DNA of 64,000 bases from Bog-473 sp963717455 (GTDB lineage: Bacteria > Actinomycetota > Acidimicrobiia > Acidimicrobiales > RAAP-2). Location of the stretch: contig OY970336.1 in the NCBI GenBank assembly GCA_963717455.1, positions 3,286,001-3,350,000 on the forward strand, in the 5' to 3' direction. The stretch's first letter is position 1. Each line of letters opens with the position of its first letter. The position numbers were made by a program, and so were the translations under genes. Positions 15,019-23,902 of the stretch are shown piece after piece. The notes beneath the pieces are model-generated. The model was not told the DNA's origin. It saw only the letters and a list, made by a program, of their open reading frames with translations, and made no database searches.

Positions 15019-18000
15019 TCACAGTTCGACTCCCTGCTGAATCCCGACGCGGGGATCCAACTCGGGATTCATTTGGTGGTCCCTTGTGTCCATGGTGATC
15101 GCTTTCGCCCGCTCCCCTGCCGCCAGCGCTCTCTTGCGCTGGGCCGTCTGTTCCAGGTTTTCTCGATCCGGAGCCGCGCCGAGCGGGCGCTGACCCTCGA
15201 TGTGCCAGCGGTCCCGGTAGGCCGCGACGGTCGACACTTCTCGCAACCAGCGCTCCCGCTGGGCTGATCCCCTCGGCGGAACTCCGAGCGGCCGCACCCA
15301 GGTGTGTCGGGCCGCGATCGCCTCTTCAGCCAACGACCGAGCCCGTTGTTCCATGGCTTGGTCCCTCTCGGCCAGGGCCCGGGCCATGTCCGGGTCCCTC
15401 ACACCCTGGGCTCTCGGGATGAGCCCGGCAATCAGCTGTCCGGTGTGCCGGCGCCTGCCCCCGGCCGCGTGGGACCAGCGGTCGACCCGACTATGGAGAA
15501 CGGACGCGACATCGGTGGCATCGGCCAGGGACTTGGCCGCGACAAGCTGTGGCAGGGCCGCTTCAACGTCGAGACCGCGAGCTTCCGCGTCGCGTAATCC
15601 CGCGAACAGCGGACCCCGGGCCGCGCTGGCTGTCACGGTGGCGAGGTCGTCATCGGAGAGTCCAGAACGGATGAGGAGGGCATCCCAGCGCTCGGCTTGC
15701 GCCTCGGTGGCCAAGGTCAGGTACTCAGCGGAGAGCCGCTCCATGCCGTCAGCCTCGTGCTGCTCGCGACGGATCATGTCGTGGGCGGCCACCTCGGCAC
15801 CTTCATTGCGAAGCACACCGACGAGGATGCCTCTCGCCGTCATTGGCTCCAACGTTTCGTCGTGGGAGGTCTGAGGGTCGGGGTCGTAGCTGGTGTCCAC
15901 ATAGAGGCGGTTGGCTTCCTTCCCTCGGGTGGCCGAGACGTAGAGGACCTCTCGGGTGGTCGTCGGAGACACCATGGCATGCGCCGTGTCGACCGTCCTA
16001 CCCTGCGCTCGATGTGCGGTCGAGGCATAGGCGAGTTCCACGTGCTCGCGCACGTAGTCAGCCGGCACATGGACCTTCCCGAGGCCATTACGTCGTTGCA
16101 GGGTCAGCGAGCCGTCGGCATGTGAGGCGGTCACGCTCCATTGATCACCGTTGCGCACCCAGTGCTTCCCGGTGCTCAGGCGTCGATTGTTCTGGCGGGT
16201 CACCACCTGGTCACCGATGCCCGCCGTCGCACCTCCCGACAGGGTCACCCCCTCCCCCGAGACGCTTCGGGCGGCGATCCGATCAGCCTGGGCGCGGGAG
16301 TTGAGCTCGCCGACGGTAGCGAGATCCGCGGCGATCATCAGACTGGTCTTGCCCTCCTCGACGTCCTGCTTCCACGCCCCGTAGAGGGCCTCGAGCATCT
16401 CATCTCGGCTCCCTCCAACCACCCGGCCATGGGACGCATAGGCGTCGATGGCGTCAGGGGACCCAGCTCGCAGTTCGACACTTGCCGTCTTCTCCCATGG
16501 GTGCACGAACCGGCGTGCATCGGTCAGCTCTGCCGCCAGGCCGCCCCGATCGCGTACCAGGGCGGAGAACATCCCGCCGGCGTCGATGGCGCTCAGTTGG
16601 GCCTGGTCCCCCACCAGGAGCACCTTGGCCCGGGCCTCTCGGGCTGCGGCCACCAGCTCGTCGAGGGCGAAGGTCCCGACCAAGCTGGCTTCGTCCACGA
16701 TCACCAACTGGCCCGCTCGAAGCTTCCATGTTGCCGCTTCGTCTTCGACCCTGACCTGCTGAACGTGCAGAGCGGACCGACGTCGCGACGTTGCGGGAGA
16801 GCGCAGCGCGGCGCGCAGGTCGGCGATCTTTGCCAGTCGCTCGGCTTGCTGACGGTGTTCATGGAGCCACTTGGCGGTGTTCTCGGTGTCGATCCCCAGC
16901 TGTTCGGCCAGCACCTCGGCCGCTGCGGCCGAGGGGGCCAGACCGAGGATGGAGTCCGCGCCATGCTCGGCTTCCCAGGCGGCCCGCAATCCGGCCATCG
17001 CCGTCGACTTGCCGGTGCCGGCCGGTCCGACCAATACGTCGAGCCTGCGCCCGGAGGTGACGACCTGCTCCAGCGCGAGCGCCTGATCGATGGACAGGGG
17101 ATGGTTCTGGCCCGCCAGGGCGGCGGATGTGACGGCGGCAACCGTGCCCGTTGCGACGGACGGACCATCCATTTGTCGCCCGGCCTCGAGCAGGCGGCCT
17201 TCGGCTTCCAAGAGGACGGCGGTGGTGTAGATCTCGTGACCCTTGGCCCGGAATCGGCTGGTCCCATCGGCCCCGCGCAAACGCTCCGGGGTGAAGTGCA
17301 ACTCAGGTGCCGAGATGAGCAACGACTGCCCTGTGGCCAGGTCGGCGGTGCGCTCGGCCACGGCAATCCGATCGTCGGGAGAGGCGAAGCGGACACCGTG
17401 GAACTGACGGTGGACTTCAGCCAGGACGTTGGCCCGGGAGAAGGTGGCCCGACGCTCAGAGACCTTGCGGACCGCGACGGATGCCGCGTCGTGGAGGATC
17501 TCGTCGGCCAGGTCGCCGGCTCGGAGCAGCGGCAGGTCGTTGCGGTCGGAGAGGCCAGCCACCCAAGAGTCCAGCTCCGGTCCGACGTAGTGCTCGGCCC
17601 GCTCGCACCACGCCTCGGTCATCACGCCGAGGGGGCGGTGCTCTTTGAGCGGCCGGGTCTCAAGTGTGGCTTGCTGGCGCAGTTTGATGATCTCCACCGT
17701 GGTGGGCTGACGCCCATGGGCGGCGACGAAGGCGGGAATCAGCACCTCCTTGCGCTCCTCGATGGCGGCGGAGCGTTGCGAGAACTCGGCCATAAGTGTC
17801 TCGGGTACCCCGGTGACCTCCCAACGGACCTCGTCGGAATGACGCCGTGACCTTTCGTCCCAGTCCCACCCCAACTCCTGGGTCAACAGGTCGGCCAGCA
17901 CGCCCTGGTGCAGCTCTCCGAGCATGACCACGCTCTTGAACAGACCCCGCGAGTCGAGTGTGCGCCACACCCCGTCAGAGTCTGAGCGGGCCCGGTTGGC

Positions 18001-18687
18001 CACCACCACATGGTCATGGAGCTGGGGGTCGCCGGCCCTCGAATCGAAGTGGGTGAACGCGGTGGCCACCACGCCCTCGACGTCCTCTTGCACCACGCCG
18101 TTCCGGCCAGAACGCGAGTGGAAGACGACGCGCTCGGCGTAGGTGAGCACGACCTCGATGGCCCGGCGGTGGCAGGCATAGATCGCCGCCTTGGTGTCGG
18201 CGTCGGCCAAGGCCCAGGCCGTCGAGATCGACTTCGAAGGAGAGAAGGTGAGGTCGAAGCCGGTCACCGGCGTCCGGTTCGTCGCGGTGAGTGCTCGAGC
18301 CTCGGCTTCGTTTCGGGCGGCCGGCTCGACGCGCCCGGCGACATCGACGGGAGAACCGATGGTTCCGATTCGTTCCGCCCTACGCGTGGCCAATGAGGCC
18401 CGCGAGCGGATCGGTGGGCGCCCCAGTGGCTCGCCGCTGATCGGATCGGCACACATCCCGAGGAGATTGAACAGATGTTGCTCTCTGACCTCTGAGCCGA
18501 TTTCAACGCCTCGGCCGCCGTCGAGGGCAGCCAGGCCGGCACCCAGAAAGACCCCGGGCGGCGTGCCGGATGCGGCGTAGTACTCGGCCAGACTCATCGC
18601 CTGGTGGCGCACCCCATCGCCGGCCGCCACCGACTCCATCAGGTAGCGATAGCCCGACCCCAACGTCATCCTGCGGATTGAAAGCAC
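15019..18687 (-). CDS. MobF-family conjugative relaxase-helicase (TrwC/TraA-like)
   Basis: A 1222-aa protein that would nick and unwind DNA for conjugation. The relaxase domain starts VLSIRRMTLGSGYRYLMES, matching the TrwC-type N-terminus whose Tyr attacks the nic site. The histidine cluster HFDSRAGDPQLHDHVVVAN lies near residue 222. A RecD-like helicase follows, with Walker A (VGPAGTGKSTAM, about 550) and Walker B (LVIVDEASLVG, about 660). I start at GTG 18687 because everything upstream in the open frame is low-complexity and lacks relaxase similarity. No coupling protein, type IV secretion genes or replication genes lie nearby, so it is probably a remnant or a mobilisable fragment. Confidence 0.9.
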   Translation of the reverse strand: MLSIRRMTLGSGYRYLMESVAAGDGVRHQAMSLAEYYAASGTPPGVFLGAGLAALDGGRGVEIGSEVREQHLFNLLGMCADPISGEPLGRPPIRSRASLATRRAERIGTIGSPVDVAGRVEPAARNEAEARALTATNRTPVTGFDLTFSPSKSISTAWALADADTKAAIYACHRRAIEVVLTYAERVVFHSRSGRNGVVQEDVEGVVATAFTHFDSRAGDPQLHDHVVVANRARSDSDGVWRTLDSRGLFKSVVMLGELHQGVLADLLTQELGWDWDERSRRHSDEVRWEVTGVPETLMAEFSQRSAAIEERKEVLIPAFVAAHGRQPTTVEIIKLRQQATLETRPLKEHRPLGVMTEAWCERAEHYVGPELDSWVAGLSDRNDLPLLRAGDLADEILHDAASVAVRKVSERRATFSRANVLAEVHRQFHGVRFASPDDRIAVAERTADLATGQSLLISAPELHFTPERLRGADGTSRFRAKGHEIYTTAVLLEAEGRLLEAGRQMDGPSVATGTVAAVTSAALAGQNHPLSIDQALALEQVVTSGRRLDVLVGPAGTGKSTAMAGLRAAWEAEHGADSILGLAPSAAAAEVLAEQLGIDTENTAKWLHEHRQQAERLAKIADLRAALRSPATSRRRSALHVQQVRVEDEAATWKLRAGQLVIVDEASLVGTFALDELVAAAREARAKVLLVGDQAQLSAIDAGGMFSALVRDRGGLAAELTDARRFVHPWEKTASVELRAGSPDAIDAYASHGRVVGGSRDEMLEALYGAWKQDVEEGKTSLMIAADLATVGELNSRAQADRIAARSVSGEGVTLSGGATAGIGDQVVTRQNNRRLSTGKHWVRNGDQWSVTASHADGSLTLQRRNGLGKVHVPADYVREHVELAYASTAHRAQGRTVDTAHAMVSPTTTREVLYVSATRGKEANRLYVDTSYDPDPQTSHDETLEPMTARGILVGVLRNEGAEVAAHDMIRREQHEADGMERLSAEYLTLATEAQAERWDALLIRSGLSDDDLATVTASAARGPLFAGLRDAEARGLDVEAALPQLVAAKSLADATDVASVLHSRVDRWSHAAGGRRRHTGQLIAGLIPRAQGVRDPDMARALAERDQAMEQRARSLAEEAIAARHTWVRPLGVPPRGSAQRERWLREVSTVAAYRDRWHIEGQRPLGAAPDRENLEQTAQRKRALAAGERAKAITMDTRDHQMNPELDPRVGIQQGVEL

Positions 18688-19005
18688 GGTGCATCCCACT
18701 GGCGGGACGCCGGTCGTCCCACCGTTCCTCAGCCGATCTCCGACCACGATCGGCCCCTGGATGCCATTCGTGTGCCGCGAAGTGATGCGGGAATGATGGA
18801 GTTGAGTCGATGGTGCTTGTCCTTGACGGTGTGGCGCGGGACGCGGTGATGTCGTGCGTGCTCGCCGTGGGATTGAGGTGGGTAGTGGCCTGCGGTTGTG
18901 TGGGTGGCGCTCGGCCGGGCTGATTCGTCCGAGAGAGTCGGATGCGCCCGTCCCGCACCCTGGGGTTGCCAACCCGCTGGTCTGGCGACGTGCGAACGTG
19001 CGCTC
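18688..19005. other. Non-coding gap upstream of the relaxase, possible oriT
   Basis: This 318-base gap precedes the relaxase, where MobF origins of transfer often lie. It contains the short inverted repeat GGGTT-GCC-AACCC (18963-18975) and other GC-rich pairing segments. No nic consensus is recognised; oriT assignment is a guess from position. Confidence 0.25.
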
Positions 19006-19536
19006 CTATCTACGCAGCGTGTGGAGAATCCGACCGACGACCGTCCCCGTACCGGGTCCCGTCACGTTCTCGCCGGCGGCGCCCGTACCGACGGCTTGTA
19101 CTCCGAGAGCGGGGACCGAATAGATGACGATGCCAGCGGCATTGCTGCTCCCACACGGCCCAACCTCGATACGTAAACCATGCACTCTGATTGGTGGACA
19201 CGATGACATGTAGTTGTCCCCCGCTGGGAGTGGCGAGAGGCTCACGGAGTTTGCGTATCCAAAAGGGGTAGGGCACTGCGACGGCGATTTTGGACTGCCC
19301 AGATTGAGCGTGCCGGACGCCGACCGAACCGGACAGCTGTTGTTGTGCTGTACGACCCAGTCCCTCGGAACAGAGATTCTTGCTCTCCCGAACGTGTAGG
19401 TCTTCCAGCCCCGAGGAACCGAAACGGGATGGCCGGCCCTCACGGTGGCCGAGGCGGTCGCCGAAGACACTGCTCCAAGCACGCTGGAAGCGAACACAAA
19501 GGGCACCACCGTCGCTCCGATTCGCCTTACGTTCAT
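19006..19536 (-). CDS. Secreted hypothetical protein, 176 aa
   Basis: ATG 19536 (preceded by AAAGGGTGG) opens a signal peptide (RIGATVVPFVFASSVLGAVS ... SATASA). The mature domain of about 145 aa has a start reminiscent of probable lipoprotein/PsbP-like folds (VSVPRGWKTYTFGRARISVP, RDWVV) and four Cys that may pair. No family is certain. The gene is divergent from the sigma factor at 19739, so the two could share control. Confidence 0.6.
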   Translation of the reverse strand: MNVRRIGATVVPFVFASSVLGAVSSATASATVRAGHPVSVPRGWKTYTFGRARISVPRDWVVQHNNSCPVRSASGTLNLGSPKSPSQCPTPFGYANSVSLSPLPAGDNYMSSCPPIRVHGLRIEVGPCGSSNAAGIVIYSVPALGVQAVGTGAAGENVTGPGTGTVVGRILHTLRR

Positions 19537-19738
19537 CAAGCCACCCTTTCGCGCTCTGGGGGTGTTCCCGACATTCCCCCATCAGCGAGTATGACCAACG
19601 AGGAGGCACAATGGTTCAACCGTGTTCGCACGACACGGCACGGGACTGTGACGAAATCTCGCCGAGGCACTGATTCTCGAAAGGATTTTGCCCAACCCGG
19701 ACACTTCTTGAATGTGGATGAACCGGGGGTAGGCACCC

Positions 19739-20299
19739 GTGCCTGAGTCGAAGGATCAGGAGGCGCGCCAGAACCGGTTTCGATCTCTTTACGAGTCCCA
19801 CTACTCAGAAATGTGGGCCTTTGCTGTCCGTCGTTTGCCTTCGGTACTTGATGTCCCAGATGTGGTCGCAGACGTCTTCACCGTTGCCTGGCGCAGGCTG
19901 GACAGTGTGCCGGAGCCCCCGGAGGATCGCCTCTGGCTCTATGGGGTAGCACACCGGACATTGGCCAACCAACGAAGATCCGCTTCTCGCCGGAACCAGC
20001 TCATGAGGCGACTCCAGGCACAACCTCAAGTGCCGGCCGCCGAGCAGTCGGGGTCGGCAAGGGGCGACCTTGTGACGTTGTCCATCGAACAGCTGCGAGG
20101 AGGCGAGCGCGACGCCGTGCGGCTCGTGATGTGGGAAGGGCTCACTCACGCGGAAGCCGCGTCCGTCCTCGGCTGTTCCGCCAACGCCATAGCAATCCGG
20201 ATCCACCGGGCAAAAGAACATCTGCGAGAAGCCCTCGCCTCGCATGGCACGGAGAGCAGCATCTCGACCAGAGATCCTGCGAGAAGGACAAGGAGTTGA
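19739..20299 (+). CDS. ECF sigma-70 factor
   Basis: A 186-aa sigma factor. Region 2 is in FRSLYESHYSEMWAFAVRRL and VVADVFTVAWRRLDSVPEPP; PEDRLWLYGVAHRTLANQRR ends the domain. Region 4 is in LRGGERDAVRLVMWEGLTHA and the HTH AASVLGCSANAIAIRIHRAK. This belongs to the actinobacterial sigma group whose neighbour is a CU044_5270-type membrane protein, which indeed follows after 2 bases. GTG start; an AAGGAG ribosome binding site for the next gene lies at the end of this one. Confidence 0.88.
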   Translation: MPESKDQEARQNRFRSLYESHYSEMWAFAVRRLPSVLDVPDVVADVFTVAWRRLDSVPEPPEDRLWLYGVAHRTLANQRRSASRRNQLMRRLQAQPQVPAAEQSGSARGDLVTLSIEQLRGGERDAVRLVMWEGLTHAEAASVLGCSANAIAIRIHRAKEHLREALASHGTESSISTRDPARRTRS

Positions 20300-20301
20300 T
20301 C

Positions 20302-21405
20302 ATGGATCTCGATACGCTCATCCGGGAAGCCGATCCCAGTCGAGCTTTCCCGGCCGCTGACGTACGGTCGCTGGAAGCCGAGCACACGTTTGATCTGATT
20401 GTCGGGACACCTCCCTTGGGACGTGTCCCGGTCGCAACCGATTGGCGAAAGAGGAAACTGATCGTCATTGCGGCGTCCCTGTGCGCGGCGCTGGCAGTGC
20501 TCGGCGTTGTGGTATTCAGCACGAAGTCGTCGCTGACACCTTCGGCGGCCGCCACGGTGCTCAACGAGGCAGCGGCCCGTGCCACCCTGGCACCGATCAG
20601 AACGCCGGGTCCGGGTCAGTACTTCTACCAAGAATCATTGAGCCTCCAGAACTGCACATTTCTCTCTGGGGTGGAAGGCAGTGCCTCGGGCGAGTTCGTC
20701 TACCTCACGCCCATGATCACGCAGACCTGGACCGCCGCTGACGGTTCGGGCGTCGAACGCCGAACTCCGCAGGGGCCTGGGCACTTTCAAACGCACGAAG
20801 AAGCGACCCGATTCGCGGCCAACGGCCAGTCGAACCCGTGCGTACAGATCGACCAGACCACACCGATACCCCGGTCGACCCCTCAGCAACCGGGGGTCAG
20901 CGATCTTCCAAGCGACGCCCAGACGCTCAAGTCTTTGATCGCCGCGGGCCGAGTAGACGACGTGGGTCAGGTGGCGTCGAGTGCCACCAGCTGTCCGTCG
21001 AGAAACGGAAATGCTCCCCAGGTGTACGTCAGCGGTGAGGTCTGCAGCGTGGCCGCGCAGTTCGACATCGTGAACAACCTTCTTGTCTTGCCGGAGGGTC
21101 CCGTCAAGCTCGGAGCGGTCCTTTATCAAGTTGTGGCCGAGCTCCCTGGGATCAAGATCATCGGGTCACAAACCGACGGCCTCGGCCGGACCGGAACCGC
21201 TATCGAAGACCCAAGCAGCGGAGACGTTCTGGTCCTCGATCCAACGACGGGCGCCCTCTTGGAGACAGAGACACTCGTAACGCAAACGACTCCGATGGCA
21301 GGGGCAAGTGCGGGGCTCCCGATCGGAACGGTCTTGAACTCAACCACCTACGGGCCCAGTGGAGTCGTTCATAGCGAGGGTGCGACCACCGAGGAATCAA
21401 GGTAG
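20302..21405 (+). CDS. CU044_5270-family membrane protein, sigma partner
   Basis: A 367-aa single-pass protein that follows its sigma gene by 2 bases. The cytoplasmic N-terminus (MDLDTLIREADPSRAFPAAD) is typical of the family, followed by RKRKLIVIAASLCAALAVLG, the membrane helix (residues about 50-70). The outer domain has VLNEAAARATLAPIRTPGPG and QYFYQESLSLQ, also family-like, then a C-terminal part with DGLGRTGTAIEDPSSGDVLV. The family is common beside ECF sigma factors in actinobacteria and is assumed to sense or restrain them. ATG 20302 has a clear AAGGAG. Confidence 0.78.
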   Translation: MDLDTLIREADPSRAFPAADVRSLEAEHTFDLIVGTPPLGRVPVATDWRKRKLIVIAASLCAALAVLGVVVFSTKSSLTPSAAATVLNEAAARATLAPIRTPGPGQYFYQESLSLQNCTFLSGVEGSASGEFVYLTPMITQTWTAADGSGVERRTPQGPGHFQTHEEATRFAANGQSNPCVQIDQTTPIPRSTPQQPGVSDLPSDAQTLKSLIAAGRVDDVGQVASSATSCPSRNGNAPQVYVSGEVCSVAAQFDIVNNLLVLPEGPVKLGAVLYQVVAELPGIKIIGSQTDGLGRTGTAIEDPSSGDVLVLDPTTGALLETETLVTQTTPMAGASAGLPIGTVLNSTTYGPSGVVHSEGATTEESR

Positions 21406-21471
21406 GTACCCACGAACGCCATCAGACCCTCACGATGAAGCTCGACCTTCGAGCTGACCCAAGCGGGAGCG

Positions 21472-21681
21472 CCTCGTTCGTTGCGAACGACGCCCCTGCG
21501 TCGTCCGCATAACCGACGACTACCACCGGCGGCGAGCGGGGTCCAGTCCCGGCGAGGGAAGCCCCGGGCCGAGCAACAAGTTCTGGCGGGTTCGCCCGCA
21601 GGGCGAACCTGAACGATCGGGAGACCGCCCGAAGTTGTTGCGAGCCGAGCCGGCGACTTGACGCCGTGGAGCGCCGGTGGT
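21472..21681 (+). ncRNA. Candidate structured RNA upstream of recombinase 2
   Basis: The second copy of the 210-base block, equal in length to 3603-3812 and closely similar, while flanks differ. The closing helix is ACCACCGGC (21522-21530) with GCCGGTGGT (21673-21681). The inner stem TTCTGGCGG/CCGCCCGAA has one mismatch; the hairpins TTCGCCC(gca)GGGCGAA and CCTG(aacgat)CGGG are kept with altered bases. Between copies, loops vary more than helices. The gap from 21406 to 21471 and from 21682 to 21793 holds nothing else recognisable apart from the ribosome binding site near 21782. It could equally act as DNA (an attP-like site), but the compensated base pairs favour RNA. Confidence 0.6.
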
Positions 21682-21793
21682 CCTCACCCTTCAACTTCCC
21701 AGGACGACGCTGCGGAGAAGGGGCCGGGGCTGGAGATGGCTGCCCGTCGACCCACTCCAGGAGCGCTGAAAGCGCGCCGAAGGAGGTTCGACA

Positions 21794-21943
21794 TTGGCCA
21801 TCACGACAGCTGGACCGGTCGCAGGGACGTCCGCCCCCGAGCGTGCTCCCGGGCTTCTTGGACGGCCGAGGCGAGCGGGATCCCGATGTCCCCATTTACT
21901 CACGACCCGACAGGGCTCGCCCACCAACGAGACGATGGACTGA
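21794..21943 (+). CDS. Small ORF a of recombinase module 2, 49 aa
   Basis: A TTG start 8 bases after AGGAGG, the strongest ribosome binding site in the module. The 49-aa product shares M-A-x-T and R-A-G-x-R-x-P (residues 27-33) with ORF a of module 1, in the same register. The remaining sequence is poorly conserved and Pro/Arg-rich. Its TGA is one base before the GTG of ORF b (TGA-C-GTG), so translation probably passes directly on. Function unknown. Confidence 0.45.
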   Translation: MAITTAGPVAGTSAPERAPGLLGRPRRAGSRCPHLLTTRQGSPTNETMD

Positions 21944-21944
21944 C

Positions 21945-22157
21945 GTGGAAGCAGCTCCCGACACGGAGACGAGCAATTCCCCCCCGCGGAAACCACCCCG
22001 CGGTACCGTTGCGGCGCGTGCGTCGTCTGCCCAGGTACACCGCAAGCCGGTCGACTTCGTGGCTGACTGCGCACCAGTGATGACCCCGAGTGTGGCTGGC
22101 GTCCTGGCCCGCATCGTGCGGACCCTGCGCGACCACCAGAAACGTGAGGCAGCATGA
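21945..22157 (+). CDS. Small ORF b of recombinase module 2, 70 aa
   Basis: A GTG start one base after the ORF a stop gives 70 aa. The C-terminal 35 residues (VDFVADCAPVMTPSVAGVLA, RIVRTLRDHQKREAA) match ORF b of module 1 in pattern and end identically in an ATGA overlap with the recombinase start (22154-22157). The first 35 residues are Pro/Ser/Arg-rich and variable, so the start is less sure. No DNA-binding motif is evident; the basic helical tail might contact nucleic acid or the recombinase. Confidence 0.5.
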   Translation: MEAAPDTETSNSPPRKPPRGTVAARASSAQVHRKPVDFVADCAPVMTPSVAGVLARIVRTLRDHQKREAA

Positions 22158-23902
22158 TCCGGTTCGCCCTCAGCGCCCGCACCTCGACCGACGACTTGCA
22201 GGACCCGGCCGACAGCCTGCGCTGGCAGACAGACACGGCGGCCCGCCTGGTCGCCCCCCACGGTGAGATCGTCACCACCTATCACGACATCGACAAGAGC
22301 CGCAGCCTGCCGTGGGAGCGCCGCCCCGAGGCCTCCCGCATCCTGCGCGACCTCAAAAACCCGAACCGCGGTTGGGACGCCTTGGTCATCGCCGAGCCGC
22401 AGCGCGCCTTCTCGGGTACCCAGTTCGAGGGGATCCTCTTCCAGTTCGCGCACTACGGCGTGGGGCTGTGGGTGCCCGAGCTGGGCGGCGCCGTCGACAT
22501 CAACAACGACGGGCACTACATGGCGCTGTCGAACTACGGCACGATGAGCCGGGCCGAGCGCAACCGGACCCGCCTACGCGTCGCCAACGCCGTACGGGCC
22601 CACGCCCAGGCCGGGCGCTGGCTCGGTGGCCGGCCGCCCTACGGCTACCGGATCGCCGACCGGGGCCCCCACTCCAACCCGTCCAAGGCGGCATCGGGTG
22701 CCCGACTCCACCAGCTCGAGCCCGACCCCGCGGCCGCGCCGGTCGTGCGCCGCGTCTTCGCCATGTACCTCGCCGGCGCCGGCTACAAGCAGATTGCCAC
22801 CGTGCTGACCAACGAGGGCGTACCCTGCCCGTCAGCCCACGACCGGACCCGCAACCCGCACCGCCCCGGCCATGCTTGGGCCATGTCGGCCGTGCGGAGC
22901 ATCCTGGCCAATCCCCGGTACCTCGGCTACCACGTCTCCGGGCGCACCAAGAAGACCGATGTGCTGCTCGACCCCGATGCGCCGATGCTCGGCCACGTCA
23001 CCAGACAGGAGTGGCAGGATCGGGGCCAGTGGGTCACGGCCACGGTGCAGACCTACGAGGCCATCGTGGACGAGGCGACCTGGCACCGGGTCCAGGCGCT
23101 CCTCGCCGCCAACACCCGCACGAACGCCGTCACGCCGGCCCGTCGCCGGACCCATGCGGGGGTGCGCCGTGCTACACCGTCCCGGTACCCGCTGGCCGGC
23201 ATGGTGGTCTGCGACTGCTGCGGGAAGACGCTCCAGGGCAATCTGGTCCGAGGACACGCCTTCTACCGCTGCAAGCAGAGCCGCGACTACCCGGTGCCGG
23301 TCGACGGCCACCCCCAGAGCCTGGCCGTGCGCGAGGACCGGCTGCTCCCCCACGTGGACGCCTGGCTGTGCGGCCTGTTCGCACCGGAGCACATCGAGGC
23401 CACCGCGGTCCAGGTGGTCGAAGCTGACGCCGAGGGACACCGCGAAGACCCGGCCGTCGTCCGGGCCCGGGCCACGCTCGTCGAGTGCGAACGCAAACAG
23501 GCCAAGCATCTCGACGGTCTGGAGGCGGGCGTCCCCGCCGAGGTGATCGCATCTCGAATCGCGGCCACCCAACGGGAGAAGGCAGCAGCCGAAGCGGTGC
23601 TGGCGACAGCCGCTCCGCCACTGGAGCCCCTCACAGTCGCCGAGGTGGTCCAAACGCTGTCCGCTCTGCACAACCTGCCCGAGCTTCTCGAAACGATCGA
23701 ACAGGCCGACCGGGCGGCGCTGTACCAGGCGCTCGGGCTGACCGTCATGTACCGCCGTATCGGCACGACCGAACAGGTCAAGCTCACCTCGACGTTGCGA
23801 AGCGTGGACCTGGAGCGTGTCGGCGGAAAGACCCGCTCCGGAAAGTCCCAGGTCCCAGGCCTGCAGGGCGTGGACCTGGAGCGTGTCGGAGGGGGGACTT
23901 GA
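22154..23902 (+). CDS. Large serine recombinase, module 2, ending in a tRNA gene
   Basis: A 582-aa homologue of the module 1 enzyme. The resolvase domain starts IRFALSARTSTDDLQDP with the catalytic Ser in RTSTDD; AEPQRAF and MSRAERNRTRLRV follow. The recombinase domain has GRWLGGRPPYGYRIA and ILANPRYLGYHVSGR; the zinc ribbon has MVVCDCCGKTLQGNLV and YRCKQ. A coiled region (ARATLVECERKQAKHLDGLE) precedes the C-terminus. The last residues duplicate a short motif (VDLERVGGKT and VDLERVGGGT), and the final 19 bases including the stop lie inside the tRNA-Leu gene on the other strand. The C-terminus is thus set by the insertion site, as in integrated elements with the att core at the 3' end of int. 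Confidence 0.93.
   Translation: MIRFALSARTSTDDLQDPADSLRWQTDTAARLVAPHGEIVTTYHDIDKSRSLPWERRPEASRILRDLKNPNRGWDALVIAEPQRAFSGTQFEGILFQFAHYGVGLWVPELGGAVDINNDGHYMALSNYGTMSRAERNRTRLRVANAVRAHAQAGRWLGGRPPYGYRIADRGPHSNPSKAASGARLHQLEPDPAAAPVVRRVFAMYLAGAGYKQIATVLTNEGVPCPSAHDRTRNPHRPGHAWAMSAVRSILANPRYLGYHVSGRTKKTDVLLDPDAPMLGHVTRQEWQDRGQWVTATVQTYEAIVDEATWHRVQALLAANTRTNAVTPARRRTHAGVRRATPSRYPLAGMVVCDCCGKTLQGNLVRGHAFYRCKQSRDYPVPVDGHPQSLAVREDRLLPHVDAWLCGLFAPEHIEATAVQVVEADAEGHREDPAVVRARATLVECERKQAKHLDGLEAGVPAEVIASRIAATQREKAAAEAVLATAAPPLEPLTVAEVVQTLSALHNLPELLETIEQADRAALYQALGLTVMYRRIGTTEQVKLTSTLRSVDLERVGGKTRSGKSQVPGLQGVDLERVGGGT
23802..23889 (+). repeat. 22-bp direct repeat pair at the recombinase 2 / tRNA junction
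   Basis: Identical 22-base copies lie at 23802-23823 and 23868-23889, 66 bases apart (22 codons, keeping frame). The outer copy includes the first 6 bases of the tRNA-Leu 3' end. The pair fits a duplicated attachment core left by integration, or a tandem event; a simple in-frame coding duplication is the alternative. Confidence 0.6.

Noticed and set aside
18688..18972. N-terminal extension of the relaxase to 18972
   Set aside because: The extra 95 residues are Pro/Arg/Ser-rich without relaxase similarity; the TrwC-like start is at GTG 18687.
23802..23889. The 22-bp repeat pair as a CRISPR remnant
   Set aside because: Only two copies, inside a coding frame and overlapping a tRNA; no cas genes. 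No CRISPR array was seen in the window.
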